From Planctomycetota bacterium (GTDB lineage Bacteria; Planctomycetota; GCA-002687715; DRQF01), in contig JAJRYU010000658.1 of the NCBI GenBank assembly GCA_024275615.1, positions 1-15,286 of the forward strand: a DNA stretch of 15,286 bases. Reading direction: 5' to 3'. Each line of letters starts with the position of its first letter. Position 1 is the first letter of the stretch. Shown here one piece after another: positions 7,545 through 14,770 of this stretch. Under the pieces are notes generated by a model. It was not told where the DNA came from. It worked only from the letters and a program-made list of their open reading frames with translations, and did not search any database. A program made the translations under genes and the position numbers.

Positions 7545-7571
7545 CCACGATCTCATGAATAGGTCAGGTTA
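7545..7571 (-). repeat. Right terminal inverted repeat of the 234-bp element
   Basis: Inverse partner of 7338-7364 (24 of 27) and the best match of the solo copy at 2029-2055 (22 of 27). Its outermost three bases are the TAA stop of the adjacent zinc hydrolase gene. Confidence 0.7.
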
Positions 7572-8495
7572 GATGGCAGTTGTCTCGGCCAGAAAAAAGC
7601 CATCCTCCCCTCCGGACTGATAGCGGGGAAACAACATGATTCCGTCTTCTACGGCGAGAATGTCACCCATATTGTCTCGTGCGACGACTTGACCCTCTTG
7701 TATCTTGGAGAAGTTCTGGAAGCCAGGGAGCATCACAAAGCCGTCACCTTCCTTCACTTCGTAACGGTGCTTGACGGTCAAGTAGCGCGGCAAGCCAGTG
7801 CAGCGTTCCTGCAGCAACTTTCGCGCTTGATCTTCGTGAACGGTTTGGCTGGAGTGTGTCATGCCAATGGCGGCCATGGCTACTCGAATGACTGCTTCGT
7901 GACACTGGATGGTCGCGGGGTCGTCATTCTGTCCGCCTTCGACGCCGACCGCGCTATGTCCAAACTCGGCGATGTAGTCGATGAGTGTGCCAGACATGCG
8001 AGGCCGGAGCCCCAAGATCATGGGAATCGAAAAACTCTCCATGAATTGCCGATGATGCCGGATTTCCATGCAACAAGCAAAAGGAGCACCTGGTCCGGAG
8101 GTGCTGTGGAGATCAAGAAAAAAGACTTCGCCTGATGCCTGATTCATGGCGTGATGCAGGATGGGGAGAAGTGCTGCCATCTCTACTTCTTCTGCCGTTG
8201 CAGCGGACTTTGGATCATGACGTAGACGGCTGATTCGATCGTTGGTCCACGTGCGATTGAGATCTTGTTCCAAGCAACGCGCTTGTCGACTCAGTGCCGA
8301 AATGTTTCCTGTGAGTGCCAGGAATCTTCCCCGCAAGAGCGAGTCTGAGCCCAAGACATCGGCCATGTTGACGACAGCACGACCGCCGGCAGGTTCGTTA
8401 CCATGGATTCCTGCGGTGCATAGCAGAAGTGGCCCCGGACGGTGCGTGTCAAGATCACAAATGATGCGTCGCTTGGCCCAGTCGTCTTGTGACAT
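7569..8495 (-). CDS. Aspartoacylase / succinylglutamate desuccinylase family zinc hydrolase
   Basis: Zinc-dependent amidohydrolase of the M14-like AspA/AstE group, which removes acyl groups from N-acylated amino acids or related small molecules; cytoplasmic. The ATG at 8495 gives 308 residues, normal for the family, and has GGAGGAAGGA just upstream; starts further up would overlap the permease gene. Zinc-ligand motif His31-Gly-Asn-Glu34 and His130 in DLHSTSG are present, as are the substrate-binding DLNR at 78-81 and a likely catalytic Glu186 in VEGGQ. These correspond to human aspartoacylase residues His21/Glu24/His116, Asn70-Arg71 and Glu178. The C-terminal half is the beta-rich lid domain of the family. 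It starts 31 bp after the metal permease and is likely co-transcribed with it. Substrate unknown; AstE in the classical arginine-succinyl route is unlikely without its partners. Confidence 0.82.
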   Translation of the reverse strand: MSQDDWAKRRIICDLDTHRPGPLLLCTAGIHGNEPAGGRAVVNMADVLGSDSLLRGRFLALTGNISALSRQARCLEQDLNRTWTNDRISRLRHDPKSAATAEEVEMAALLPILHHAMNQASGEVFFLDLHSTSGPGAPFACCMEIRHHRQFMESFSIPMILGLRPRMSGTLIDYIAEFGHSAVGVEGGQNDDPATIQCHEAVIRVAMAAIGMTHSSQTVHEDQARKLLQERCTGLPRYLTVKHRYEVKEGDGFVMLPGFQNFSKIQEGQVVARDNMGDILAVEDGIMLFPRYQSGGEDGFFLAETTAI

Positions 8496-8526
8496 TTCGT
8501 CCTTCCTCCAAGCGTTCAGAATCCGA

Positions 8527-10380
8527 CTAGTGGCAGCAACTCTTTTTCTCGGGGGGTGGTTCTTCGCAACAACCATGCCTCCCTTCCTGTTTGTGGTCAT
8601 CGGCGTCCTCGCCGGTTTGACTGAAGACATGGCTGACGAAACCCTGAGGGCCTTGGCGGTAGATCGACAGAGCAAATCCCAAGGTCAGGACCAACAAGGC
8701 CATCTCATCCCAACCAAGTCCGTTTTCATGGTCGTGAGGCATATCGGCATGAAGTGGTGTGGTGTTCACCTGGGTGTCGATCACAGTATTCGTCAGCCAA
8801 CCCATTGAGACCGTCGAAAGAACAATCACCATGACGAAACCGATGGCCAACTTCTTGCCGTGAATATCCCTGAGAAGGCCGAAGGTTGTGATGTTTGTAG
8901 CCGGTCCAGTCAAGAGAAACGCTAGGGCTGCCCCTGGGCTGACACCCTTGAGAAGGAGCACGGCCACAAGGGGAGTGGCCCCCGATGCGCAAACGTAGAT
9001 CGGTACGCCGATGATGGCGAACATGGGGACCTGTAGCCAACCGGGGACGCCGTCGAAAGCTCCCTCTGGCAAGAGTGGTTGACATATCGCAGCGACGACG
9101 AGTCCAAGGACAATCCATGGAGCTGTGGTGTCGAAGAACTTGACCCAACCGATCTTGAGAGCGTCGATGATGCGCGGTCGTTGGTCTGTATCATCGCCGA
9201 TCGACACCCCGTCAGATTCTGGTCGTTGGTCAAGACGGCAGCGTGCCACCACCCAAGCGGCGATGACAGCGACGAGGGCTGCTGCCACTACGCGAGCGAT
9301 GGTCATTTTTACCCCCAAGAGCGGCAACGACAGTAGCACCGCATCGATGCCCAATTCCGGAGTGGCGACCAAGAATGCTAGAGCGGCCGCCACCGGCACC
9401 CCTCTTGTCGCCAAGCTGCGGTAGAGAGGCACAACACCGCAGGAGCAAATTGGTAGAGGTAACCCAAATGCCACACCTTTGAGTGATTGGCGCAAATTGC
9501 TGCCTTTGGACATCCACTTAATGGAACTCTTGGGCAAAAATACTTGGATGACTCCTGCCATCGTGAAGGCGATGACCAAGGCGGGGGCACTTTCCCTGGC
9601 TAGGGTCAAAAAGGCATCAACGAAAGCTGCGGTGGAATTGCCAACTTCGTGTGCGAATTGGGCATCGATTGCCCCCGAATGTTGATGCTCTCCTGTGGTG
9701 AACATCCATGACAGCAAGAACACACTGAGAACACTGCCGACAAAGGCGCCGTTCTTGCGGCCTGTTGCCGAGGATGTGGCATCAGTGTGGCCGGTTCGGT
9801 GCATGACGACGTGGAGGAGTGCACCCCCGACTAATGCCTTGAAGAGGCCTTCTTGAGTGGCCGTGACTCTACCTTGCAGAACTTCGGCGCCCAGGAAGCC
9901 AAGTATTGTGGTCAGGCCGAGGAATATCAAGACAAGTTGGGCCTTGAGACGGCCGTATTTAGGGCGGATCAGCCACCACAAGGTTAGGCCAGCAGGCACG
10001 CGGTGCAAGATGACGGCCACAGCGAGGGCGCTCCACCCCTCTGCGGTGTTTCCAGCGACCAGGCCTATGCCATCGGCCGTCCCGTGAATGATGAGACCCA
10101 AGGCTCCGAGAAAAAGAGCCAAACTGTGTGCCCTTTGGGCAAGACTGCGGATGCGGTGCTCGAAAAAAGTGGGGCCAAACCAAGCAAGTCCGGCGATGAG
10201 AATCGCCTGCCAACCTGCCAAAGCGAAGGCATCGGGGATGATATGCCCCAGGATGAGCCCAAGCATGGCGACAAAAGTGAATGCGTCAAGACCAGCTCGG
10301 GCCGGGCCACCCGGTCGGCTAAACTTGTCCAGAGTGGGACCTACTCCCAAGGCCAGAATGCTGGCAGCCAGCTGTATCAT
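8527..10380 (-). CDS. Fused metal transporter: ZIP-like N-half plus SO_0444/ArsP-type permease with Cys-rich tail
   Basis: Polytopic inner-membrane protein of 617 residues. Residues 1-195 look like a ZIP metal-transporter domain: GHIIPDAF with His46/Asp50, HGTADG with His99/Asp103, and HRVPAG with His126. Residues ~245-530 match the DUF318-type permeases (ArsP, and the SO_0444 Cu/Zn exporters): PICSCGVVPLY with Cys312/Cys314, ATPELG, a long linker, then YVCASGATPL with Cys464 and LTGPATN. His-rich loops occur at 231-234 and 544-551. The tail has two CC pairs (604-605 and 615-616) ending in His, as in SO_0444 proteins. Metal export, probably of zinc or copper, is the best guess. The ATG at 10380 is preferred to a GTG at 10407 because the latter lies inside a strong hairpin, but its ribosome site is weak. 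Confidence 0.82.
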   Translation of the reverse strand: MIQLAASILALGVGPTLDKFSRPGGPARAGLDAFTFVAMLGLILGHIIPDAFALAGWQAILIAGLAWFGPTFFEHRIRSLAQRAHSLALFLGALGLIIHGTADGIGLVAGNTAEGWSALAVAVILHRVPAGLTLWWLIRPKYGRLKAQLVLIFLGLTTILGFLGAEVLQGRVTATQEGLFKALVGGALLHVVMHRTGHTDATSSATGRKNGAFVGSVLSVFLLSWMFTTGEHQHSGAIDAQFAHEVGNSTAAFVDAFLTLARESAPALVIAFTMAGVIQVFLPKSSIKWMSKGSNLRQSLKGVAFGLPLPICSCGVVPLYRSLATRGVPVAAALAFLVATPELGIDAVLLSLPLLGVKMTIARVVAAALVAVIAAWVVARCRLDQRPESDGVSIGDDTDQRPRIIDALKIGWVKFFDTTAPWIVLGLVVAAICQPLLPEGAFDGVPGWLQVPMFAIIGVPIYVCASGATPLVAVLLLKGVSPGAALAFLLTGPATNITTFGLLRDIHGKKLAIGFVMVIVLSTVSMGWLTNTVIDTQVNTTPLHADMPHDHENGLGWDEMALLVLTLGFALSIYRQGPQGFVSHVFSQTGEDADDHKQEGRHGCCEEPPPEKKSCCH

Positions 10381-10399
10381 GTCCAAATCTCTATGCCGC

Positions 10400-10426
10400 G
10401 AAGGCACTGTTGTTCACGGTGCCTTC
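10400..10426. other. Strong 11-bp hairpin between epimerase and metal permease
   Basis: GAAGGCACTGT (10400-10410) pairs with ACGGTGCCTTC (10416-10426) around a 5-base loop; the only imperfection is one T-G wobble. On the minus strand it follows the epimerase stop by 15 bases and precedes the permease ATG by 19. No T-run follows. It could end or attenuate epimerase transcription, or act in the permease leader. Confidence 0.5.
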
Positions 10427-10441
10427 TTGAAAAGGCCTGAT

Positions 10442-10969
10442 TCAGCGGTTTTCGATGCCCCACCATGTCCATCCCAAGTCCGGATCGTCGAATGCAATAC
10501 GGCCTTCGTCCTTGGGGTTGTAGGTCTGGTTGGTGTAATAAACCATGGTCATTTCATCGTTGCCGAGGACCTCGTATCCGTGTGCGACGCCCTTTGGAAT
10601 GCGCACGGCTTTGAGTTGTAAGTGTCCGCAAAATATAGAGTTAGCGAATCCGTAGGTGGGAGACCCGAGGCGGAGATCAACGAGCGAGATGCGGACCGCG
10701 CCGCGTAGCGGCACAAAAATGTCATCTTGTTCATAATGCCAGTGGAAGGCCTTGATCGTCTCAGGACGAGTCATAGTGATGCTTGATTGTTTTATTTCGA
10801 AGTCCGCAACGACTTCTTCGCCAACTTGAAAAACCTCAGAGAAGAACCCGCGATCATCAGGCCAACTGACAAGCTGTTTCACGACCACGCCGTCGATTTG
10901 GCCCTTTTCTGCGCCCACGTTGCTGTGGACGATTGCGTGACGTGTGATTTTAGTAACCTCGACCTTCAC
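10442..10969 (-). CDS. RmlC-like cupin epimerase (dTDP-4-dehydrorhamnose 3,5-epimerase family)
   Basis: Cytoplasmic cupin of 175 residues related to dTDP-4-keto-6-deoxyglucose 3,5-epimerase, which inverts C3 and C5 of a nucleotide-linked 4-keto sugar on the way to rhamnose-type sugars. Family landmarks in order: DDRGFFSEVF (38-47), KQSSI (60-64), the His motif KAFHWHY with likely base His76, FVPLRGAVRISLVDLR (85-100), IPKGVAHGYEVL (124-135) and a Tyr-rich VYYTNQTY (143-150). The usual RGLHYQ motif is changed to KAFHWH, so substrate or reaction (for example single-carbon epimerisation) may differ. The start is GTG with AGGAG 8 bases upstream. No other nucleotide-sugar genes are nearby. It is divergent from the molybdenum hydroxylase genes. 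Confidence 0.82.
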   Translation of the reverse strand: MKVEVTKITRHAIVHSNVGAEKGQIDGVVVKQLVSWPDDRGFFSEVFQVGEEVVADFEIKQSSITMTRPETIKAFHWHYEQDDIFVPLRGAVRISLVDLRLGSPTYGFANSIFCGHLQLKAVRIPKGVAHGYEVLGNDEMTMVYYTNQTYNPKDEGRIAFDDPDLGWTWWGIENR

Positions 10970-11062
10970 GGCTGCTTCTCCTGAGTTTTCAAACGGGGAT
11001 ATGTGCTTGGCATGTTAACCAAAGCAGGTCGTTGGGGTAGGGCCCCTGTGGCAAACGAAAAT

Positions 11063-11072
11063 GCCCATGGGC
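11063..11072. promoter_or_regulatory. 10-bp palindrome in the divergent intergenic region
   Basis: GCCCATGGGC is a perfect palindrome between the divergent epimerase (start 10969) and the molybdenum hydroxylase operon (start 11140). Position and symmetry fit an operator, but a 10-bp palindrome can arise by chance. No convincing -35/-10 pair was found in the 170-bp gap. Confidence 0.2.
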
Positions 11073-11139
11073 TGACTCGCAATCGTCCAGTGGCCGGGGT
11101 AAAGTGTGCGATCTTGTTTGCGACCCACAAGGCTTGTTG

Positions 11140-13365
11140 ATGAATCCTCCTATTGTCGGAACACGCGTCCCCCGCGATGACGGGCCCGAAAAGGTCACGG
11201 GAGCGGCTCAATACGTCGACGACATCGATGTCCCAGGCGTCATTTTTGGCACGACTGTGCGGTCACCGGTGGCGCGAGCCAAAATCATGTCTGTGGATTG
11301 GGATGAGTCCTTCGATTGGACGGGGATCACTCGTATCACTGCCAAGGATCTTCCTGGCACCAATGCCTTGCCGCTCCTCATTGATGACCAGAGAATTCTG
11401 GCCAGACGACACATCCGGCACATGCATGAGCCGATCGCACTTTTGGCCAGTGCCGATCGCAAGCGGCTTCGTGAAGCGCGGAGGCACGTTCATCTGCGCT
11501 ACGAAAGTCGCCCTATGGTTTCACAAATCGAGGACTCGCTGGAAGCGGAAATCAAGGTCTTTGGCGAAGACAACATTTTCAAGGACATCGAGATTGCGAA
11601 AGGCGAACCCGAAGAGACCTTCTTAACTTGCGCCCATGTCATTGAGGAGACTTTCACGACGGGGCATCAGGAGCATCTCTACATCGAGCCTCAGGGCATG
11701 ATTGCTTCTTGGGACGACGCTGTGCTGAACCTAATCGGCTCAATGCAATGTCCCTACTACATCCACAAGGCGATGAAGTCTGTTTTTGGTCTTGGCGACG
11801 ACGAAGTCCGAGTGATCCAAGCGACAACCGGTGGAGGTTTCGGCGGCAAGGAAGAGTATCCGAGTTTGCTCGCGGCCCACGCGGCCTTGCTCGCCAAGAA
11901 ATCCGGGCGCCCGGTGAAGATGATTTACGACCGCGCTGAAGACATGTCGGCGACCACGAAGCGCCATCCATCCGAGGTGACAATCAAGGCCGGTATCGAC
12001 GGTGAGGGGATTCTCAAAGCGATCGACATCGATGTCCTGCTCGACGGCGGGGCCTATTGCACTCTATCTCCTGTTGTCCTTTCAAGAGCTGTGCTCCATG
12101 CCCTTTCAGCTTACCGTTGCGACCATGTACACATCCGTGGTCGTGTTGTGGCGACGAACACCCCGCCAAACGGAGCGTTTCGGGGTTTCGGTGCCCCTCA
12201 GACCATTTTCGCCATGGAACGAATGATGGACCAAATCGCTGAGACCGTTGACCTTTCCCCCATGGAAGTGCGCCGTCGTAATCACCTCGTGAACGGCGAT
12301 GCGACTGCCACAGGTCAGGTCCTTTCGACCGGCGTGAGTGCTGGCGCGGTTTTGGCGCGTGCCTGCGAGGCTGCCAATTTTGAGGAGAAATGGCGCCGCT
12401 ACGCGGGCTCACAATCCGGTGGCGGACGACGTGGTATCGGCATGGCCTTGTTCATGCACGGCTGCGGCTTCACTGGGCATGGAGAACGTGACCTGAAAGG
12501 CAAAGCATCAGTGCGGCTCTTTCTCGATGATGGCATTCCGCGTTGTCAGGTGTTGACCGGATCAACCGACATGGGCCAAGGTATGCGCACGACTTTCAGG
12601 CAAATCGCCGCAGCCACCTTGGGACTGAGCTTTGAGCATGTTGTCATGGCGCCCGCAGATACGAAAGACGTGCCGGACAGTGGCCCAACAGTGGCGTCCA
12701 GGACGTGCATGATTGTTGGCGCGCTGGTTGCCGATGCAGCAAAAGCTTGCTTGGAAAACCTAGGTCTGCCGATACCGGCGGCACCGAGCATGATGGTCGC
12801 CGCTCTAAGGAGCATGGGTGACGTTCTGGCCGAGAAGGAGTACACACCCGGCGCTGACTTGGTCTGGGATGATGAAACCTATCGTGGGTCGGCTTATCCA
12901 ACTTATGGTTTTGGCTGCACCATTTGCGAAGTCGAGGTCGATGAGGTCACTTTTGAAACCAAAATTCTCGATGTTGTCACTTGCCAAGACGTAGGTAAGG
13001 CCATTCACCCTTCTATCGTCGAAGGCCAAATTGAAGGTGGCACGGCTCAAGCTCTTGGATTCGCTGGATTCGAAAAAGTAGTCATGCGAGACGGTTCGAT
13101 GCGCAATCACGACGTCTCAAATTATGTGATTCCTACATCAATGGATTTTCCGGCGATTCGTGTCCTCATTCACGAAGAGCCGTTTCCTGGCGGTCCCTTT
13201 GGTGCCAAAGGGATTGGCGAGATGCCCATGGATGGCGGCGCGCCAGCCTATATCGCCGCAGTCAGCCAAGCAGCCAATGTTGCCTTTCGCGACCTGCCGG
13301 TCCTGGCAGAAACAGTCTTTGTTGCCTTGGAAAAGAAGCGGAAGCGGGAGCGAGACGGCCGATGA
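11140..13365 (+). CDS. Xanthine dehydrogenase-family molybdenum-binding subunit
   Basis: Large molybdopterin-cytosine-dinucleotide subunit that hydroxylates a purine, other N-heterocycle or aldehyde. At 741 residues it is close to E. coli XdhA. The protein opens with VGTRVPRDDGPEKVTG, the standard entry to this fold. Cofactor loops are clear: GGGFGGKE (231-238), GAFRGFGAPQ with Arg348, GQGMRTTFRQ, VPDSGPTVASRT and GAKGIGE with the catalytic base Glu694. Arg348 corresponds to the substrate-orienting Arg of xanthine dehydrogenases (Arg880 in the bovine enzyme), which favours a purine-type substrate over a simple aldehyde, but only weakly. The ATG at 11140 with AAGG 7 bases upstream is preferred over a GTG at 11104, which would add 12 atypical residues. 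The stop overlaps the FeS subunit start as ATGA. Confidence 0.88.
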   Translation: MNPPIVGTRVPRDDGPEKVTGAAQYVDDIDVPGVIFGTTVRSPVARAKIMSVDWDESFDWTGITRITAKDLPGTNALPLLIDDQRILARRHIRHMHEPIALLASADRKRLREARRHVHLRYESRPMVSQIEDSLEAEIKVFGEDNIFKDIEIAKGEPEETFLTCAHVIEETFTTGHQEHLYIEPQGMIASWDDAVLNLIGSMQCPYYIHKAMKSVFGLGDDEVRVIQATTGGGFGGKEEYPSLLAAHAALLAKKSGRPVKMIYDRAEDMSATTKRHPSEVTIKAGIDGEGILKAIDIDVLLDGGAYCTLSPVVLSRAVLHALSAYRCDHVHIRGRVVATNTPPNGAFRGFGAPQTIFAMERMMDQIAETVDLSPMEVRRRNHLVNGDATATGQVLSTGVSAGAVLARACEAANFEEKWRRYAGSQSGGGRRGIGMALFMHGCGFTGHGERDLKGKASVRLFLDDGIPRCQVLTGSTDMGQGMRTTFRQIAAATLGLSFEHVVMAPADTKDVPDSGPTVASRTCMIVGALVADAAKACLENLGLPIPAAPSMMVAALRSMGDVLAEKEYTPGADLVWDDETYRGSAYPTYGFGCTICEVEVDEVTFETKILDVVTCQDVGKAIHPSIVEGQIEGGTAQALGFAGFEKVVMRDGSMRNHDVSNYVIPTSMDFPAIRVLIHEEPFPGGPFGAKGIGEMPMDGGAPAYIAAVSQAANVAFRDLPVLAETVFVALEKKRKRERDGR

Positions 13366-13859
13366 AGATCGTGTTTGAGCTCAACAACAAGTCGGTCGAA
13401 ATGGACGTCCCGCCCCTTGCCCGGCTCTTGGACGTCCTGCGTTGTGAACTGAAACTCACGGCGACAAAGGAAGGATGCGGTGAGGGTGAATGCGGAAGTT
13501 GTTCTGTGCTCGTCGACGGAGACGTTGTCAATGCCTGTCTGTTACCTATCGTCCAAGTCTCTGGGCGGCGGGTCGAAACTTTGGAGTCGCTCGCTGCCGC
13601 TGATGGCGCTCTGTCGGCCCTGCAAGAAACGATGCTCACGGCCGACGGTGCCCAATGCGGCATCTGCACACCGGGAATGATCATGGCTGGGACCGCTTAT
13701 CTTCGCTGCCTGGAACGAGACTGTCATGCACCAAGTGCCGAAGACGCTCGCCGTGCCATTGCTGGCAACCTCTGCCGATGTACCGGTTATAGCAAGATCA
13801 TTGATGCGATCCTGTTGGCAGCCCAAATCCCCACTCAAGAGGGATTTCGTCATGAATGA
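13362..13859 (+). CDS. Xanthine dehydrogenase-family 2x[2Fe-2S] subunit
   Basis: Small electron-transfer subunit (165 residues) carrying two 2Fe-2S clusters between the molybdenum site and FAD. The plant-ferredoxin-type cluster uses Cys39, Cys44, Cys47 and Cys59. The second, helical cluster uses Cys99, Cys102 (CGICTPG), Cys138 and Cys140 (NLCRCTGY). All eight ligands are present and correctly spaced, so it should be functional. It overlaps the Mo subunit by 4 bp and the FAD subunit by 8 bp. Confidence 0.93.
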   Translation: MKIVFELNNKSVEMDVPPLARLLDVLRCELKLTATKEGCGEGECGSCSVLVDGDVVNACLLPIVQVSGRRVETLESLAAADGALSALQETMLTADGAQCGICTPGMIMAGTAYLRCLERDCHAPSAEDARRAIAGNLCRCTGYSKIIDAILLAAQIPTQEGFRHE

Positions 13860-14739
13860 CGTGACGAATGTTGAAGTCTTCAGCCCTGAAAGCCTCGTAT
13901 CCGCAGTTCAGGTATTAGCGGAAGCGGGGGCAGAAGCCCGTATCTTGGCGGGCGGTACCGACTTGATGGTGGCCCTGGAAAAGGGGCTTTGGCGACCTCA
14001 AGGATTCGTCTTGGACATCAGTCGATTGTCCGCAGAATTGCGTTACATCAAAGTCGAAGAAGACGAAGTTAGAATTGGAGCATTGACATCATTCGCTGAC
14101 ATCGTCACCTCACCTCTCCTCGCAGTCGAGGCGGCTTCCTTGGTCGCGGCGGCCCGAGAAATTGGTGCGCAACAAATACAAAATCGCGCCACAATCGGCG
14201 GCAACATCATGAATGCCAGCCCGGCTGGCGACTCCATGCCCGCTCTTTTGGCTCTTGATGCGAGGGTCGTCCTCACCAGCAACGAAGGTCCAAGGACGCT
14301 ACCGTTGTTTTCTTTCTTTCCCGCTTACCGTGAGACCGTGGCCAAACCGAGTGAGTTGTTGACAGAGGTTAGAATCACTCGACGCAAGAGAGTGACACAA
14401 GATTACTTTCGCAAAGTTGCTCCGCGAAGTGCGCAAGCGATTTCCAAGGTCATCTTGGCGGCGCGAGCTTGGGATATGGATGCTTCTAGCGAAGGTAGTC
14501 GACTTGGTTCGGTGAGGATCGGCGTCGGCAGCGTTGCTCCCACACCTCTCAGGCTTTTTGAGACTGAACGTGTTCTTGAAGGGAAGGTATTGACGCCATC
14601 TCTTATGGCTGCGGCTTCTCGAACCTTAGAAACGGAAATTTCGCCCATCGACGACATACGATCAACCGCGGAGTATCGCCGCCTCGTCTGTTGCCGATTG
14701 TTGGAAGAATTCCTCGCCAACCTTCTCCTCGAATCCTGA
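13852..14739 (+). CDS. Xanthine dehydrogenase-family FAD-binding subunit
   Basis: FAD subunit (295 residues) that passes electrons from the iron-sulfur subunit to NAD+ or another acceptor. FAD-binding loops are AGGTD (33-37) and TIGGNIMNASPAGD (114-127), followed by the C-terminal domain usual in CO-dehydrogenase/xanthine-dehydrogenase FAD subunits. The ATG at 13852 fits because GAGGG lies about 8 bases upstream and the homologous N-terminus starts there; an earlier in-frame ATG at 13726 would add 42 residues read through the FeS gene. No XdhC-type maturation factor or MoCD enzyme follows. A 31-bp gap separates it from the convergent TolC-like gene, with no clear terminator. Confidence 0.9.
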   Translation: MNDVTNVEVFSPESLVSAVQVLAEAGAEARILAGGTDLMVALEKGLWRPQGFVLDISRLSAELRYIKVEEDEVRIGALTSFADIVTSPLLAVEAASLVAAAREIGAQQIQNRATIGGNIMNASPAGDSMPALLALDARVVLTSNEGPRTLPLFSFFPAYRETVAKPSELLTEVRITRRKRVTQDYFRKVAPRSAQAISKVILAARAWDMDASSEGSRLGSVRIGVGSVAPTPLRLFETERVLEGKVLTPSLMAAASRTLETEISPIDDIRSTAEYRRLVCCRLLEEFLANLLLES

Positions 14740-14770
14740 ACGAAGACGGTGCTTGGCGTTGCACATGAGG

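Larger units (their letters stand above)
7338..7571. mobile_element. 234-bp MITE-like element with 27-bp imperfect terminal inverted repeats
   Basis: The two ends of this gap are inverted copies of each other. The outer 12 bases (TAACCTGACCTA and its complement) are perfect, and 24 of 27 match overall. Flanking bases fit two readings. One is a TA duplication, as left by IS630/mariner-type enzymes. The other is a degenerate 4-bp duplication (TTAA left, TTAG right) if the element begins at CCTGACC. The interior has a 10-bp direct repeat (CGACATCGTG at 7354-7363 and 7374-7383) and a 7-bp tandem duplication, but no convincing gene and no transposase. It sits between the start of the phosphatidyltransferase and the stop of the zinc hydrolase. 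A decayed insertion-sequence remnant is the alternative. Confidence 0.6.

Noticed and set aside
7338..7571. Integron attC site
   Set aside because: One boundary matches the RYYYAAC/GTTRRRY core, but the other does not. The element is longer than known attC sites, no integrase is seen, and the neighbouring genes are not arranged as cassettes.
10381..10407. Nine-residue upstream extension of the metal permease from a GTG
   Set aside because: The GTG sits inside the strong hairpin without a ribosome site, and the added residues are not part of the first membrane helix. It cannot be fully excluded.
14749..14764. GTGC/GCAC stem between the FAD subunit and the TolC-like gene as a bidirectional terminator
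   Set aside because: Only four base pairs with an 8-base loop and no T-run.
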